A stretch of 64,000 nt of DNA from a bacterium (GTDB lineage: Bacteria; Planctomycetota; Planctomycetia; Pirellulales; Pirellulaceae), in assembly GCA_016124445.1 (NCBI GenBank), contig WGNR01000012.1, positions 620,001 through 684,000 of the forward strand, in the 5' to 3' direction. The position numbers and the translations under genes are program-made. Shown here one piece after another: positions 45,774 through 55,105 of the stretch; position 1 is the first letter of the stretch, and the number at the start of each line of letters is the position of its first letter. The notes beneath the pieces are model-generated. The model made no database searches. It worked only from the letters and a program-made list of their open reading frames with translations, and was not told where the DNA came from.

Positions 45774-46730
45774 GTGCTATCACGTTTCGCCTCAATTCGA
45801 TTCGCCGCAATCGCGAGCGGCCTGTTGGTCATGGCGGCTGGCTGCCACAGCGATCCATCGGTCAGCCTGTTGGAATCGGAGCTGCGCTACCTGGAAGACA
45901 AAGTCTACGCGTTGCAGGACGTCGTGCATCGCAAGAACGACCAGCTCGAATCGATCCGGCACGAGAACGAATCGCTGCGGAAACAACTTGGCCTGCCGCC
46001 CGGCAGCGCCACCAATGCCGAGAACGACGACGACTCTTTCGCCGATCGCCATCCCAGTTCGTCTCCACCGAGCGTCGATGAACTGGAAGGTCCGATCATC
46101 GAGCTGGGCGAGTCGAGCAATCTGCCTGAACTGGAAAGCGTTGCCCCTGGCCCCCTGTTGGTCGATGGTCCGTTGGTCGCTCCGCTGATGCAAGACGAAG
46201 CCGTGACCGATCGCGTGATCACGCAGTTTGAACTCAATCCACGGCTCACCGGTGGATACGACATGGATGGCAAGTCAGGCGACGACGGCATCATGGTGGT
46301 GATCGAGCCGAAGAACGCAGCCGGGCAGTATGTGCCAGAGTCGGGCCCGGTCTCGATCGTCTTGCTCGATCCGGCATTCTCCGGCCAAGAGGGGTTCGTC
46401 GATCGCTGGGACTACGATGCAGCCGACGCGACCAAGCACATCAAGAAAACCTTGATGGGCAAAGGGGTCCACCTGAAGATTCCGTGGGCCGAAGGCAAAC
46501 CCGAGCACGAAGCGCTGCAATTGCACGTCCGCTACACGACCCCGGACGGCGAAGTGTTGCAGGTCAAAAAAGACATTCGGATCGACCTGAAAGGGAAACA
46601 GTCCGACCGCTGGACCCCAGCGTCCGCCCCACTTCCCAAGCCGCTAACGGCCTCTCGCCCCGGCACGGAAGTCCAACAGGCCGAGCGGCCTGGTCTATTC
46701 AAAAAGCCCCTCTGGCGACCGTTTCGGTAG
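45774..46730 (+). CDS. Coiled-coil lipoprotein of unknown function
   Basis: A 318-residue lipoprotein starting with GTG: the signal peptide ends in the lipobox MAAGC, so the cysteine is the likely lipid site. A coiled coil follows (ESELRYLEDKVYALQDVVHR), then an acidic linker and a beta-rich domain near residues 150-270 (GIMVVIEPKNAAGQYVPESG; LQLHVRYTTPDGEVLQVKK). It stands alone with a divergent porin. The composition resembles envelope-tethering proteins; no family can be named. Confidence 0.75.
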   Translation: MLSRFASIRFAAIASGLLVMAAGCHSDPSVSLLESELRYLEDKVYALQDVVHRKNDQLESIRHENESLRKQLGLPPGSATNAENDDDSFADRHPSSSPPSVDELEGPIIELGESSNLPELESVAPGPLLVDGPLVAPLMQDEAVTDRVITQFELNPRLTGGYDMDGKSGDDGIMVVIEPKNAAGQYVPESGPVSIVLLDPAFSGQEGFVDRWDYDAADATKHIKKTLMGKGVHLKIPWAEGKPEHEALQLHVRYTTPDGEVLQVKKDIRIDLKGKQSDRWTPASAPLPKPLTASRPGTEVQQAERPGLFKKPLWRPFR

Positions 46731-46791
46731 GTATTGCTGGAAGCGATTAATCCGGCAAGCCGAGGAGCAGAAGACTTTCGACGGAGATTCA

Positions 46792-47334
46792 TCAACTACC
46801 GTCGATTATGTGTTCGACTACGTTTTCAATGTTTTGATCTTTATCGTCTAAGTCACAAAACAAGAATTCGAGGATCTCCACCACATCCGGTGGAATTGGT
46901 TCCACAAAATCAAACCGACGATTGGGTTCCTCTCCATCGGCAATTGATTCCTCAAACGGAATGAACATGCAGCAGTCCTTGGCAGAAATCTGGCAGTAAA
47001 CGGAATAATATCCACTGCTTGTTCGAATATGCAACGTGTATGGGTGATACCTTCGCGGCGGCACGCCAGCCTCGTGATCTTCGTGAAACGCCCTCCCTTC
47101 CCGAGTAGATCGCATGATCCCATCAGTGATGTACTCCATCGCCTGCCTACTTTTAATGGTCAATCTCCGCCCCTGACCAGTGATTACGATGTCTTGAACC
47201 TTGCTCGGCGAGTGCCCCGAAATCATTCGTTGAAATTCTATCTCTGGCGCCCACATTCTCGCGATGATGGCAACGACAAGAATGAGTCCCAGCATGGCGA
47301 CTATGCCAAATTGGATTCTGCGTCTACCTGCCAT
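46792..47334 (-). CDS. Membrane-anchored protein of unknown function
   Basis: A 180-residue protein. I prefer the ATG at 47334 (MAGRRRIQFGIV) because it is preceded by GAGGAG and begins a membrane anchor with a basic start; the open frame has another ATG 13 codons up. After the helix (about residues 9-27) there is a soluble domain with a CQISAKDCCMF Cys cluster near residue 115 and an acidic C-terminus. Its promoter region is a degenerate copy of a repeat found again at 48460. No family is recognised. Confidence 0.62.
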   Translation of the reverse strand: MAGRRRIQFGIVAMLGLILVVAIIARMWAPEIEFQRMISGHSPSKVQDIVITGQGRRLTIKSRQAMEYITDGIMRSTREGRAFHEDHEAGVPPRRYHPYTLHIRTSSGYYSVYCQISAKDCCMFIPFEESIADGEEPNRRFDFVEPIPPDVVEILEFLFCDLDDKDQNIENVVEHIIDGS

Positions 47335-47341
47335 TTGCTGG

Positions 47342-47412
47342 TCTTCTCCTCGCTCAAGAGACTTGCCCAACAATAGGGAAACAAAAAAGACGACACCCTC
47401 AAGAAAGCGTCG
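47342..47412. repeat. Degenerate repeat copy 1 (terminator-like)
   Basis: About 71 bases that match 48460-48535: both contain a CGCTCAAG start, an AATAGGGAAA block, a CAAAAAA run and a hairpin half, CCCTCAAGA-x-AGCGTCG. In this copy the stem is broken (GACGACACC against AGCGTCGGG), so it should no longer terminate. It now lies directly upstream of the membrane-anchored gene. Confidence 0.75.
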
Positions 47413-47463
47413 GGTCGTGTGCCCATCGCGCGAGATCTTATGTCCCTAGTTTTCCAACAGATC

Positions 47464-48294
47464 CTAAAACGTGATAAAGGCAATGTCGTTGACTTTAGTA
47501 TTGGGCAGTCCTTTTTCTACCGTTTCCAATCCCTTATGCGTCAGACCTTCGATATTCAACACCTTTAATTGTTTGAGCTTGAGCAAGTTTGGAATGATCG
47601 AGTCATCGACCTTCGTGCCATAAAGCGAAAGGTGGGTAATCCCTGGAGGCAGGAATTGGACAATTCGAGCATCGACGTTGGTCTTGGAGAGTGCTAGGTG
47701 GGTGATGGACAGTGGAAGTGGATGACGCTCAAAAAAACTGGTGTCAATTTTGCAATAACTCAAATCCAGGTAATTGAGCCTTTTCATTCGGGAAATCGAC
47801 TCCGCTCCAACTTTCGTAATGTCACTCCGCTCGATCAAAAGTTCTTCAAGTGCGGGGAATTCCGCGAGTACTTTTAGCTTCTCATCTGTCGAACGCATTG
47901 AGGGAGATTCGACGACCCTTAGATGCTTTAAATGAGAAAGTTGTGCCAAGCCGGCATCCGTCACTCCGGTTGCGTAGATGCGAAGTGTCTGCAAATCGGA
48001 GGCCTTTTTCAGTTGTTCCAGATCGCGATCGATTGCTTTTCCCATCGAACCACCATCTTTTGGTGCGTCGATCCCTCGTAGAACTACGAGACGAACGTTA
48101 CGCAAGGCCGTATCAGAAAGTTGATTCCCTGAAATCAACAAGGCAAAGCCATCGGCGGCGTCCTGCTTCAAAATATCCCCTTCTGCCTGAACAGGCGACC
48201 AAAGCAGGATCGATGCCAGAAACGTCGCCAGAATGAGTCCGAGGCATCGGAAAAAACGGAGCTGGAATGGATTGAGGTCATATCGTAATGGCAT
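47464..48294 (-). CDS. Secreted leucine-rich repeat protein
   Basis: A 276-residue exported protein (signal peptide ending PVQA near residue 37). The body holds leucine-rich repeats of about 23-26 residues: LEQLKKASDLQTLRIYATGV, LAQLSHLKHLRVVESPSMRS, ISRMKRLNYLDLSYCKID, LPPGITHLSLYGTKVDD and LLKLKQLKVLNIEGLTHKG. Such LRR proteins are common in planctomycete envelopes and bind proteins. It is downstream of, and in the same direction as, the DegT-type gene but separated by a terminator. Confidence 0.82.
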   Translation of the reverse strand: MPLRYDLNPFQLRFFRCLGLILATFLASILLWSPVQAEGDILKQDAADGFALLISGNQLSDTALRNVRLVVLRGIDAPKDGGSMGKAIDRDLEQLKKASDLQTLRIYATGVTDAGLAQLSHLKHLRVVESPSMRSTDEKLKVLAEFPALEELLIERSDITKVGAESISRMKRLNYLDLSYCKIDTSFFERHPLPLSITHLALSKTNVDARIVQFLPPGITHLSLYGTKVDDSIIPNLLKLKQLKVLNIEGLTHKGLETVEKGLPNTKVNDIAFITF

Positions 48295-48459
48295 TTGATC
48301 TCCTCAAGTTTCGTTGAAAGGCTTGGTTCCGGGGTGCGTCACTCTTCTGCCTCACCATTCCAAAGCCAAGCAAAACAAGAGATCACTTTTTCGATGGGGG
48401 CCTAAAGAACACGCGGCAACCACTTGCTCTATGAATTCATGGATACTGTCTATCCCTTT

Positions 48460-48535
48460 TCTTCGAATCGCTCAAGCAATCTGTTCCAGTAGAATAGGGA
48501 AAACAAAAAAAGGCGACGCCCTCAAGAGAGCGTCG
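48460..48535. repeat. Repeat copy 2 with intact terminator stem
   Basis: A second copy of the ~75-base sequence seen at 47342-47412, here with a perfect stem. Similarity runs across the A-rich block and loop (CCCTCAAGA). The two copies flank the LRR gene, so this interval may have been duplicated or inserted next to the DegT gene end. Confidence 0.75.
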
Positions 48536-48540
48536 CCTTT
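48509..48540 (-). terminator. Rho-independent terminator of the DegT-type gene
   Basis: An 11-base-pair stem (AAAGGCGACGC with GCGTCGCCTTT) has a ten-base loop; read on the minus strand it is followed by seven T, from the A-run at 48504-48511. It lies 26 bases after the stop of the aminotransferase gene. Confidence 0.88.
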
Positions 48541-48566
48541 CGTAAACCCTGTTTTGATCAATCAGC

Positions 48567-49766
48567 TTAGGCCGATTTGCGCTGGGGCGTGGCGTCGATG
48601 TTGGCTTCGATTCCGTAGTACTGAGCGATCGACGAAACGACCAGGCGTTGTTCCGCTTCGGTCAGTTCCGGGAAGATCGGCAAGGCCAGGACTTCTTCAG
48701 CGGCTTTGTCGGTCTCAGGCAGCGGGGCCAGCTCTTCTTTCAGGCTGGCGAAGCACTGCTGTTTGTGCAGCGGGACCGGGTAGTAGATCTCGCTGCCAAC
48801 CTTCAGGTCGGCCAAATGCTTACGGAGCGAATCGCGGCCGCCGCGCGGTACGCGGACGGTGTACTGGTTCCAGACATGATGATAGCCTGGCAGTTCGGTC
48901 GGCAGCTTCAGCACCAGGTCCAAGCCGCACTGGCCGAATAGCTGGTGATACCGCAGGGCGTTCTGACGACGCATTTCGGTCCACTCGGCCATGTGCTTCA
49001 TCTTGACGTTCAGGGCCGCCGCTTGAAGCGTATCCAATCGGCTGTTAATGCCAACGACCTGGTGATAGTAGCGAGGCTCCATACCGTGGCCGCGAAGCAG
49101 CTTCAGCTTCGCCGCGAAGGCTTCGTCGCTGGTGACCAGCATGCCGCCGTCGCCCATGCCGCCAAGGTTTTTGGTCGGGTAGAAGCTGATGCAGCCGGCC
49201 AGGCTCATGCTGCCGGCCCGGTGGCCATTTTGCTCGGAAAGGATCGCCTGGGCGGCATCTTCGATCACCGGAATGTTGTGCATCTGGGCAATCTTGTTGA
49301 TCGCGGCCATGTCGGCACACTGACCGAATAGATGGACCGGAATGATTGCCTTGGTGTTGGGCGTGATCTGCTCCTGGATCCGGGCCGGATCGATGTTGAA
49401 CGAGGTCGGCTCGATGTCGACGAACACCGGCTTGGCACCCAATCGCCAAACGCAGCTGGCGGTAGCGAAGAAGGTAAAGCTGGGAACGAGGACTTCATCG
49501 CCCGGGCCGATATCCAATGCCATCATCGACAGAAGCAGGGCATCGCTGCCGGAGGCACAGCCGATCCCGAACTTAGTCTGGCTGGCGGCCGCGCAGCTTT
49601 CTTCCAACTGGAAGACATCCGGGCCAAAGAGAAACCGGCCTGAGTCCAACACCGACTCGAAGGCCGCCATAAATTCTTCCTTCAAGGGTGCGTTTCCACG
49701 ACCGATATCCAGTAGTGGAACCTGAGAAACCTTGGCACCCTCGACGCCGCTTTTTGCTATTGTCAT
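48567..49766 (-). CDS. DegT/DnrJ/EryC1/StrS family aminotransferase
   Basis: A PLP-dependent sugar aminotransferase of 399 residues. I use the ATG at 49766, which has AAGGAAG seven bases before it; the open frame has another at 49802. Hallmarks are CASGSDALLLSMMALDIGPG near residue 73, DEVLVPSFTFFATA near 93, the PLP lysine in SFYPTKNLGGMGDGG near 191, and YYPVPLHKQQCF near 341 where substrate binds. The family transfers amino groups to keto-sugars of surface polysaccharides or antibiotics. There is no nearby sugar-nucleotide cluster, so the product is open. Confidence 0.93.
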   Translation of the reverse strand: MTIAKSGVEGAKVSQVPLLDIGRGNAPLKEEFMAAFESVLDSGRFLFGPDVFQLEESCAAASQTKFGIGCASGSDALLLSMMALDIGPGDEVLVPSFTFFATASCVWRLGAKPVFVDIEPTSFNIDPARIQEQITPNTKAIIPVHLFGQCADMAAINKIAQMHNIPVIEDAAQAILSEQNGHRAGSMSLAGCISFYPTKNLGGMGDGGMLVTSDEAFAAKLKLLRGHGMEPRYYHQVVGINSRLDTLQAAALNVKMKHMAEWTEMRRQNALRYHQLFGQCGLDLVLKLPTELPGYHHVWNQYTVRVPRGGRDSLRKHLADLKVGSEIYYPVPLHKQQCFASLKEELAPLPETDKAAEEVLALPIFPELTEAEQRLVVSSIAQYYGIEANIDATPQRKSA

Positions 49767-49968
49767 CCCTGACTTCCTTGATGGTTTCGATTGCATTTTC
49801 ATGCAGTATTAAGGGGGCATCCTGCCGCTTTGATTTGTATGGGTAGGGAAAACGATAGGAGGATTGCCCAACAGGGTCAAGGGCAAGGTTTCGTCGGAAA
49901 ATTCCAGGCCCAGCGGCGCTTGAATCTCTCCGGATATCAACGCAAATGGGGGCCTTCTTGAAGCGATG

Positions 49969-50646
49969 CTAGCTTGCCTTGGGCCCGCCCCGATGCTCTC
50001 CCTTTTGGTTGGCTTGCCAAAAGGTCCCCTGATCGACATCCAGACAAGTCAGCCAGCCATCTCCATAGACCCAGGTATCGATCACCATGGCATGCCCGAC
50101 ATTCAGCGGCCAACCCGATTTTTGCGAGGTATGCCCACAGATGACCTGCTTGCCCGATTGATGCGGGCCACGGTCGGCGAATTTCTCCCAGTGGAGCCAC
50201 AATTCGGATTGCTCGTTCAGGGGCAAATCCGGCACCGCGTTGGCATGTACGAAGATATGGGTGTCAGTCTCGAAGTAAGGCTCGCAGATCCGATCCAGAA
50301 ATCGCCAATGCCGGTCAGGCACCAGTTTCAGGCTTGGATCAACGGTCGGATCATCGGCATACGACTCCAGGGTTTCTTCCCCACCAAAGCCCAACCAGGA
50401 CCGGTACGTATCTGGCTCGAAACGCGCGTCGCGCATCATGATTTCGTGATTACCGGTCAGGCAGATGACTTCATTCCGCCGGCGCTGTTCGAGAATTCGA
50501 TCGATCACGCCACGCGAGTCGGGTCCTCGATCGACATAATCGCCCAGGAAAACGATACGATCGTCCTTTTCGATCGGGACGATCGACAGAAGCGTTTCCA
50601 GGGCAGTCAGGCATCCGTGAATGTCGCCAATGGCCAGCGTGCGCAA
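49969..50646 (-). CDS. PPP-type serine/threonine protein phosphatase
   Basis: A 225-residue metallophosphoesterase. The three PPP signatures are GDIHGCL (residues 7-13), GDYVDRG near 35-41 and GNHE near 65-68, with a later CGHT. This resembles lambda / PrpA-like phosphatases and tyrosine-capable bacterial PPPs. It has no extra domain or signal peptide, so it is cytoplasmic. It lies 200 bases upstream (in the same direction) of the aminotransferase gene. Substrates unknown. Confidence 0.9.
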   Translation of the reverse strand: MRTLAIGDIHGCLTALETLLSIVPIEKDDRIVFLGDYVDRGPDSRGVIDRILEQRRRNEVICLTGNHEIMMRDARFEPDTYRSWLGFGGEETLESYADDPTVDPSLKLVPDRHWRFLDRICEPYFETDTHIFVHANAVPDLPLNEQSELWLHWEKFADRGPHQSGKQVICGHTSQKSGWPLNVGHAMVIDTWVYGDGWLTCLDVDQGTFWQANQKGEHRGGPKAS

Positions 50647-50701
50647 GTCCGTTCCTTTGCGAGCCTGAGGGAAGTTTTAAGAGAATCTGGGACGCACAAT
50701 C

Positions 50702-51895
50702 CTATCGCCCAGGGAACACAATGCAACAAGGATTGGGAACCTTGATCTGCGACGGCAGCGGTTTGAGCGTGCCGGTTTCCTGGTCGATCCGGAAAACAGC
50801 GATGTTGCTGGTGCCTTGGTTGGCGGCTACCAGGAATTGGCCAGACGGATCGATTTGAAAACAACGGGGCGTCTTGCCCAGCGAACTCATCTGCCCCAAG
50901 GGAGAAAGCTTGCCCGTCTCGGGATCGACTCGGAAGGTCGCGATGCTGTCGTGGCCGCGATTGGAGCAATAGAGCCACTTGCCGTTGGGGTGCAAGAAGA
51001 CCTCGGCGGTTGTGTTGTTGCCTTCGAAACCGGCCGGCAGCGTTGAATGCCGTTCGAGATGTTCGCTTTTGCCGGACGCTTGGTCGAAAGCAAAGACGTC
51101 CAGCGTCGAATTCAGTTCATTGAGCACATAAACGCGATCACCCACCATATTGATCGCCAGATGCCGCGGTCCCGAACCGGGAGCTACCTGGATAAAGGCC
51201 GGATCACTCGGCGCCAATTCAGCCGGGACTTGCTGGTTGACCAGTCGGAAGATCATTACCTTGTCGGTTCCCAGGTCGGCACCCAATACCAATTGGCCGT
51301 TGGGGGTCGGATAAATTCCATGGGCGTGCGGGCCCTTCTGGCGGCCTTCGACTGGCCCGGTACCTTCATCTTGAAGCAGCGACGTAATCGGTCCCAGCTT
51401 GCCATCACTATCGACCGGCAACGAAGCAAACGAACCGGCACCATAATTGGCAACCATCGCGATTGTGCCGCCAGGACCAAGACTCACATGACAGGGTCCC
51501 CGGCCCCCGGAGGCCTGCTGATTCAACAGCTTGAGCATTCCGTCCTGCTCGATCGAGAACGCCGTCACTGCCCCCGAGTTTTTGTCGTCGAAGTCGGAGA
51601 TCTCGCCTACGGCGTACAGCTTGGTACGATCGCCCGAGATCGCCAGGAACGAAGGATTATCGATCTCAGCAACCAACTGGGGAGGGGCGAACGTTCCCTG
51701 ATCGAGATCGAGTTCGCTGCGGTAAATTCCTTTGCTTTCGCCGGTGGTGTAGGTGCCGATGTAGAACGGGATGGCCGAAGTCCCCACGGGGGAGATTTCG
51801 ATTACCTTCGAATGGTTTTGCGCCCGCAGGTCACTAGTTAGAAGAAAAAGGGCGGCCAGGGCAACGAAGACAGAGGCAATTTGGTGTCGGTTCAT
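50702..51895 (-). CDS. Secreted lactonase family beta-propeller
   Basis: A seven-bladed propeller of 397 residues, related to 6-phosphogluconolactonase of the PF10282 type and muconate cyclase-like enzymes. Signal peptide (ending DLRA) makes it periplasmic, unlike the cytoplasmic Pgl. Visible blades include IPFYIGTYTTGESKGIYRSEL near residue 42, GRGPCHVSLGPGGTIAMVAN near 130, KGPHAHGIYPTPNGQLVLGA near 186, SGPRHLAINMVGDRVYVLNE near 240 and SLGKTPRCFQIDPSGQFLVA near 343. It is divergent from the cytochrome c gene and could work on sugar lactones in the periplasm (inference). Confidence 0.88.
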   Translation of the reverse strand: MNRHQIASVFVALAALFLLTSDLRAQNHSKVIEISPVGTSAIPFYIGTYTTGESKGIYRSELDLDQGTFAPPQLVAEIDNPSFLAISGDRTKLYAVGEISDFDDKNSGAVTAFSIEQDGMLKLLNQQASGGRGPCHVSLGPGGTIAMVANYGAGSFASLPVDSDGKLGPITSLLQDEGTGPVEGRQKGPHAHGIYPTPNGQLVLGADLGTDKVMIFRLVNQQVPAELAPSDPAFIQVAPGSGPRHLAINMVGDRVYVLNELNSTLDVFAFDQASGKSEHLERHSTLPAGFEGNNTTAEVFLHPNGKWLYCSNRGHDSIATFRVDPETGKLSPLGQMSSLGKTPRCFQIDPSGQFLVAANQGTSNIAVFRIDQETGTLKPLPSQIKVPNPCCIVFPGR

Positions 51896-52070
51896 GGCGA
51901 GGTAATCTCCGGAAGGGGGTTAGACGGGTTCATTGTACTTCCGGGATTCCGACAAATCACGCGTCTAGTTCTCGCCTCGGACTCCCCCGATTTGGCTTGT
52001 CCCCGCCGGGAAGCTATGGGAAACTAAGTAGATTCCCTCCCGCCTATGCTAATCCCCACGAATCAGGGTC

Positions 52071-53813
52071 ATGATGCGAACTGCGGCACTCACGGCACTC
52101 TGCGTTTTTCTGACTACCTGCCAGACAATCTTCGCCGACCAGGTCGATCCCTCCCAACCGGCACTGCGCAAGCCTGAGGATCTGGTCCTGAGCCATGACG
52201 GCAAGTTCCTTTTGACCGCCAATCGCGGCACCGGAACGATCTCGGTCGTCGATCGCGGGGAACAAAAAACCGTTTCCGAATGGAAGGTAGGGGACTCGAT
52301 CGTCGACCTGCTGCCTCTTTCCGCCGGCCGTTTCCTGGCGCTCGATGCTGCCCGGAACGAAGCAATTCTGCTAGCCCAGAATCAAGCCGATCTGAAGGTC
52401 ATCTCGCGCGTCGAGGTCCCTTACTCGCCGGTGAAGTCCGATGTCAGCCCCGATGGCCAACAGCTCGCAGTCAGTTGTCTCTGGCCGCGGAAGCTCGTTT
52501 CGCTCAGCCTGGTGGGGGATCAACTGCGGCTCGAAGGGGAGCTGGTTTTACCGTTTGCTCCGCGGGTCGTGCTGTTTGTTCCCGATGGCAACTCGATCCT
52601 GGTCGCCGACAATTTCGGCGGGAAACTGGCGATCGTCGATCCCGACAAATGGACGATGATCCACAAGCGAGAATTCCCGGCGCACAACATCCGCGCGATG
52701 GCACTCTCGCCTGATGGCCAGAAACTGCTGCTCGCCCACCAATTGCTCAACAGCCGCGCGGTCACCAACGAGAACGATATCCACTGGGGCCTGGTGATGA
52801 GCAATGAATTGCGCTGGGTGCCATTGAACCAGGTCCTGGATCCCAAGGCCGATTTCTATCGCAGTGGATTCATGCACCCAATCGGCGAGCCAGGAAAAGG
52901 GGGCGGAGACCCAACCGACATCGCCGTGATCGACGACGATCAAGCGATCGTGACCATGGGTGGCACCAGCCAGGTGGGACTGGGCAAGCATGAAGCCTTC
53001 GGACTGTATCGCGTCTCGGTCGGGCAGCATCCGACCGCGGTCGTGGTTTCGCCCGAGAAAGATCTGGCCTACGTCGCCAATGGGTTTGAAGATTCGATTT
53101 CCCTGGTCGATATCGCTAAGGCGAAGACGGTCGGCAAGATCTCGCTGGGTCCGACGCGCGAGGCCAATCAGATCGAACAAGGGGAACGCTTGTTCTTCAA
53201 TGCTCGGCTTTCGATGGAAGGCTGGATGTCTTGCCATAGCTGCCATACCGACGGCCACACCAACGGCCTGAGCAGCGACAACCTGAGCGATTATTCGTAC
53301 GGTGCCCCCAAGCGGATCCTATCGCTGCTCGACAAAGCCGATACGGCCCCGTTCAGCTGGCTGGCGGCCAACGAGACGCTGGAAGCGCAGATCCATAGTT
53401 CGATCGAAAAAACGATGCATGGCCGAAAGCTATCTGACCAAGAGACTGCGGCCTTGGCCAGCTACGTCGCCAGTCTGAAGCTGCCGCCGCCGATCGATCG
53501 CTTGCAGTCGACGCACGACGAGACGGCCGTTTCGCATGGTCGGCAGATCTTTCTGCGAAACAACTGCATCAAGTGCCACGCCCCTCCCAGTTACACCTCG
53601 CCCGAGGTCTATGACGTTGGGTTGGACGATGAAGAGAAGAACCGCCAATTCAACCCACCATCGCTGCGAGGCGTCGGGCATCGCGATACGTTCTTCCACG
53701 ATGCCCGGGCTACCTCGCTGCGGGATGTCTTCGACGTTCATGGCCATCAACTTGCGGTCAAACTTTCCGACAAGCAGTTGGATGACCTGATTAGCTTTCT
53801 GAAAAGTCTTTAG
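52071..53813 (+). CDS. YVTN beta-propeller fused to cytochrome c domains
   Basis: A 580-residue exported protein with a signal peptide ending IFA. Residues about 35-350 form a propeller (VLSHDGKFLLTANRGTGTIS; VVSPEKDLAYVANGFEDSIS), then two CxxCH heme motifs: CHSCH near residue 386 and CIKCH near 501. The arrangement is like di-heme cytochrome c peroxidase / MauG relatives common in planctomycetes. Two hemes, one in a HDETAVSHGRQIFLRNN segment typical of peroxidase-type hemes, suggest electron transfer. The substrate is unknown. It is divergent from the lactonase gene. Confidence 0.88.
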   Translation: MMRTAALTALCVFLTTCQTIFADQVDPSQPALRKPEDLVLSHDGKFLLTANRGTGTISVVDRGEQKTVSEWKVGDSIVDLLPLSAGRFLALDAARNEAILLAQNQADLKVISRVEVPYSPVKSDVSPDGQQLAVSCLWPRKLVSLSLVGDQLRLEGELVLPFAPRVVLFVPDGNSILVADNFGGKLAIVDPDKWTMIHKREFPAHNIRAMALSPDGQKLLLAHQLLNSRAVTNENDIHWGLVMSNELRWVPLNQVLDPKADFYRSGFMHPIGEPGKGGGDPTDIAVIDDDQAIVTMGGTSQVGLGKHEAFGLYRVSVGQHPTAVVVSPEKDLAYVANGFEDSISLVDIAKAKTVGKISLGPTREANQIEQGERLFFNARLSMEGWMSCHSCHTDGHTNGLSSDNLSDYSYGAPKRILSLLDKADTAPFSWLAANETLEAQIHSSIEKTMHGRKLSDQETAALASYVASLKLPPPIDRLQSTHDETAVSHGRQIFLRNNCIKCHAPPSYTSPEVYDVGLDDEEKNRQFNPPSLRGVGHRDTFFHDARATSLRDVFDVHGHQLAVKLSDKQLDDLISFLKSL

Positions 53814-53821
53814 AGTTTGGT

Positions 53822-54709
53822 CTACTTTTCTTCGGTTAGAACCTGGGTCTTCAGCCAACCGGTTGCCAGGTCTGGCCAACTGGTAACCCGCTTCTCGGTC
53901 GGGCGAAGTCCGTAGCCGTGACCGCCATCAGGGAAGATGTGCAGTTCAGCCGGAATCTTCAAACGCTTCAGCCCCAGATAGTAGGCAACGCTGCCGGTCG
54001 CTGAGACGTGGTCGTCGCTGGCGTGTACCAGGAACGCAGGTGGGGTCGTTTCGTCGACGGCTGCTTCCGGGGTGAGTTCGATGTCGGAATCCTTTGGATT
54101 CAAATACGCAGGGTAAACCAACACGGTGAAATTGGGCCGAGCGCTCAGCTTGTCGGCTTCGTCGATTGCATCGTAGTTCGGTTCGTCCGCATTCGAGGTC
54201 ACCGCTGCCAGGTTGCCGCCGGCCGAAAAACCGAGGACGCCGATCTTCTCGGGGTTGATCTTCCAGTCCTTGGCGTTGGCTCGGGTCAAACGAATGGCTC
54301 GTTGGGTGTCCTTCAGAGGGTTTTCGTAAACTTCCCCCTCTTTCGCTCGCGGTACTCGGTAGTGCAGCACCACGCCTGTCACGCCGATATCGTTGAGCCA
54401 TTTGGCGACTTCGACACCTTCCAGATCGTACGCCAGGATGTTGTAACCACCGCCTGGGCAAATCACGATCGCCGCGCCGGTGTCGATGCTTGGGTCTGGC
54501 TTGAAGACGGTAATCTTCGGCTTGCTGACCTTCGTCACACGGCGACCGATGCGGGGATCGATCGTTTCGACGATCTCTTCGGTTTCGCCAGCGGCGAGTC
54601 CAGGCACTTTGCCTTCTGGCCAAAGGTCGAGCGCGAGTGGCTCGTCGGCGCGAAGGGTGGAGGCCAACAGAACAACGACTACTGATGCCAGAAACAACGT
54701 TCTTTTCAT
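53822..54709 (-). CDS. Secreted alpha/beta hydrolase (esterase / acetyl xylan esterase-like)
   Basis: A 295-residue exported hydrolase of the BD-FAE / carbohydrate esterase type. The start at 54709 begins a signal peptide ending LRA. It has AIVICPGGGYNILAYDLEG near residue 82 (oxyanion loop), the nucleophile motif GFSAGGNLAA near 158, the acid in VHASDDHVSATGS near 227, and the catalytic His in FPDGGHGYGL near 259. The GGG-x-N loop and context suggest acetylated sugar polymers as substrate, which is inference. It is convergent with the cytochrome gene, eight bases apart. Confidence 0.9.
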   Translation of the reverse strand: MKRTLFLASVVVVLLASTLRADEPLALDLWPEGKVPGLAAGETEEIVETIDPRIGRRVTKVSKPKITVFKPDPSIDTGAAIVICPGGGYNILAYDLEGVEVAKWLNDIGVTGVVLHYRVPRAKEGEVYENPLKDTQRAIRLTRANAKDWKINPEKIGVLGFSAGGNLAAVTSNADEPNYDAIDEADKLSARPNFTVLVYPAYLNPKDSDIELTPEAAVDETTPPAFLVHASDDHVSATGSVAYYLGLKRLKIPAELHIFPDGGHGYGLRPTEKRVTSWPDLATGWLKTQVLTEEK

Positions 54710-55105
54710 GGTGGGTACTTCAAGGGAAGGTGGGGACGAATAGGAAATCATTAGCAAAAAGCTATCTTAAAAGGTGCTGTTTCCCGAATCGACAGTTTTA
54801 AATTTCGGTTTTTGGTATTTCTCGATTCCAAATCGTGCCGAGGCAATAAATAGGCGGCGTGATTGTGCCAACCACAACATTACCGCTAGCAATATTAACA
54901 GCCTGAGGCACACCGTTTGCACCGTAGTAGGGCCATAGCCAACTGGCGGTTGGAAATGGCCAGAAATTGCCGCTTCGAAAGAAAGAGGCGCTGATTCGTG
55001 AAGAACCGAACAACTTCACGAATTCGCTATTGCGGAAAAGGCTCATTCCAAGCGTTAATAGAAGTAACTAATCCCACAAAACCTCCGACATCAGGAACCC
55101 CACCC
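54710..55105. other. Intergenic region, possible gene remnant
   Basis: This 396-base stretch has the esterase promoter at its left end. A minus-strand frame of 82 codons (54798-55046) includes LWPYYGANGVPQAVNIASGN and could be a remnant of a protein, but it has no recognisable family and no clear start signal. Nothing else is supported. Confidence 0.35.

Noticed and set aside
45554..45832. 92-codon minus-strand frame between porin and lipoprotein genes
   Set aside because: No ribosome binding site or recognised family, and it overlaps the start and signal peptide of the lipoprotein gene.
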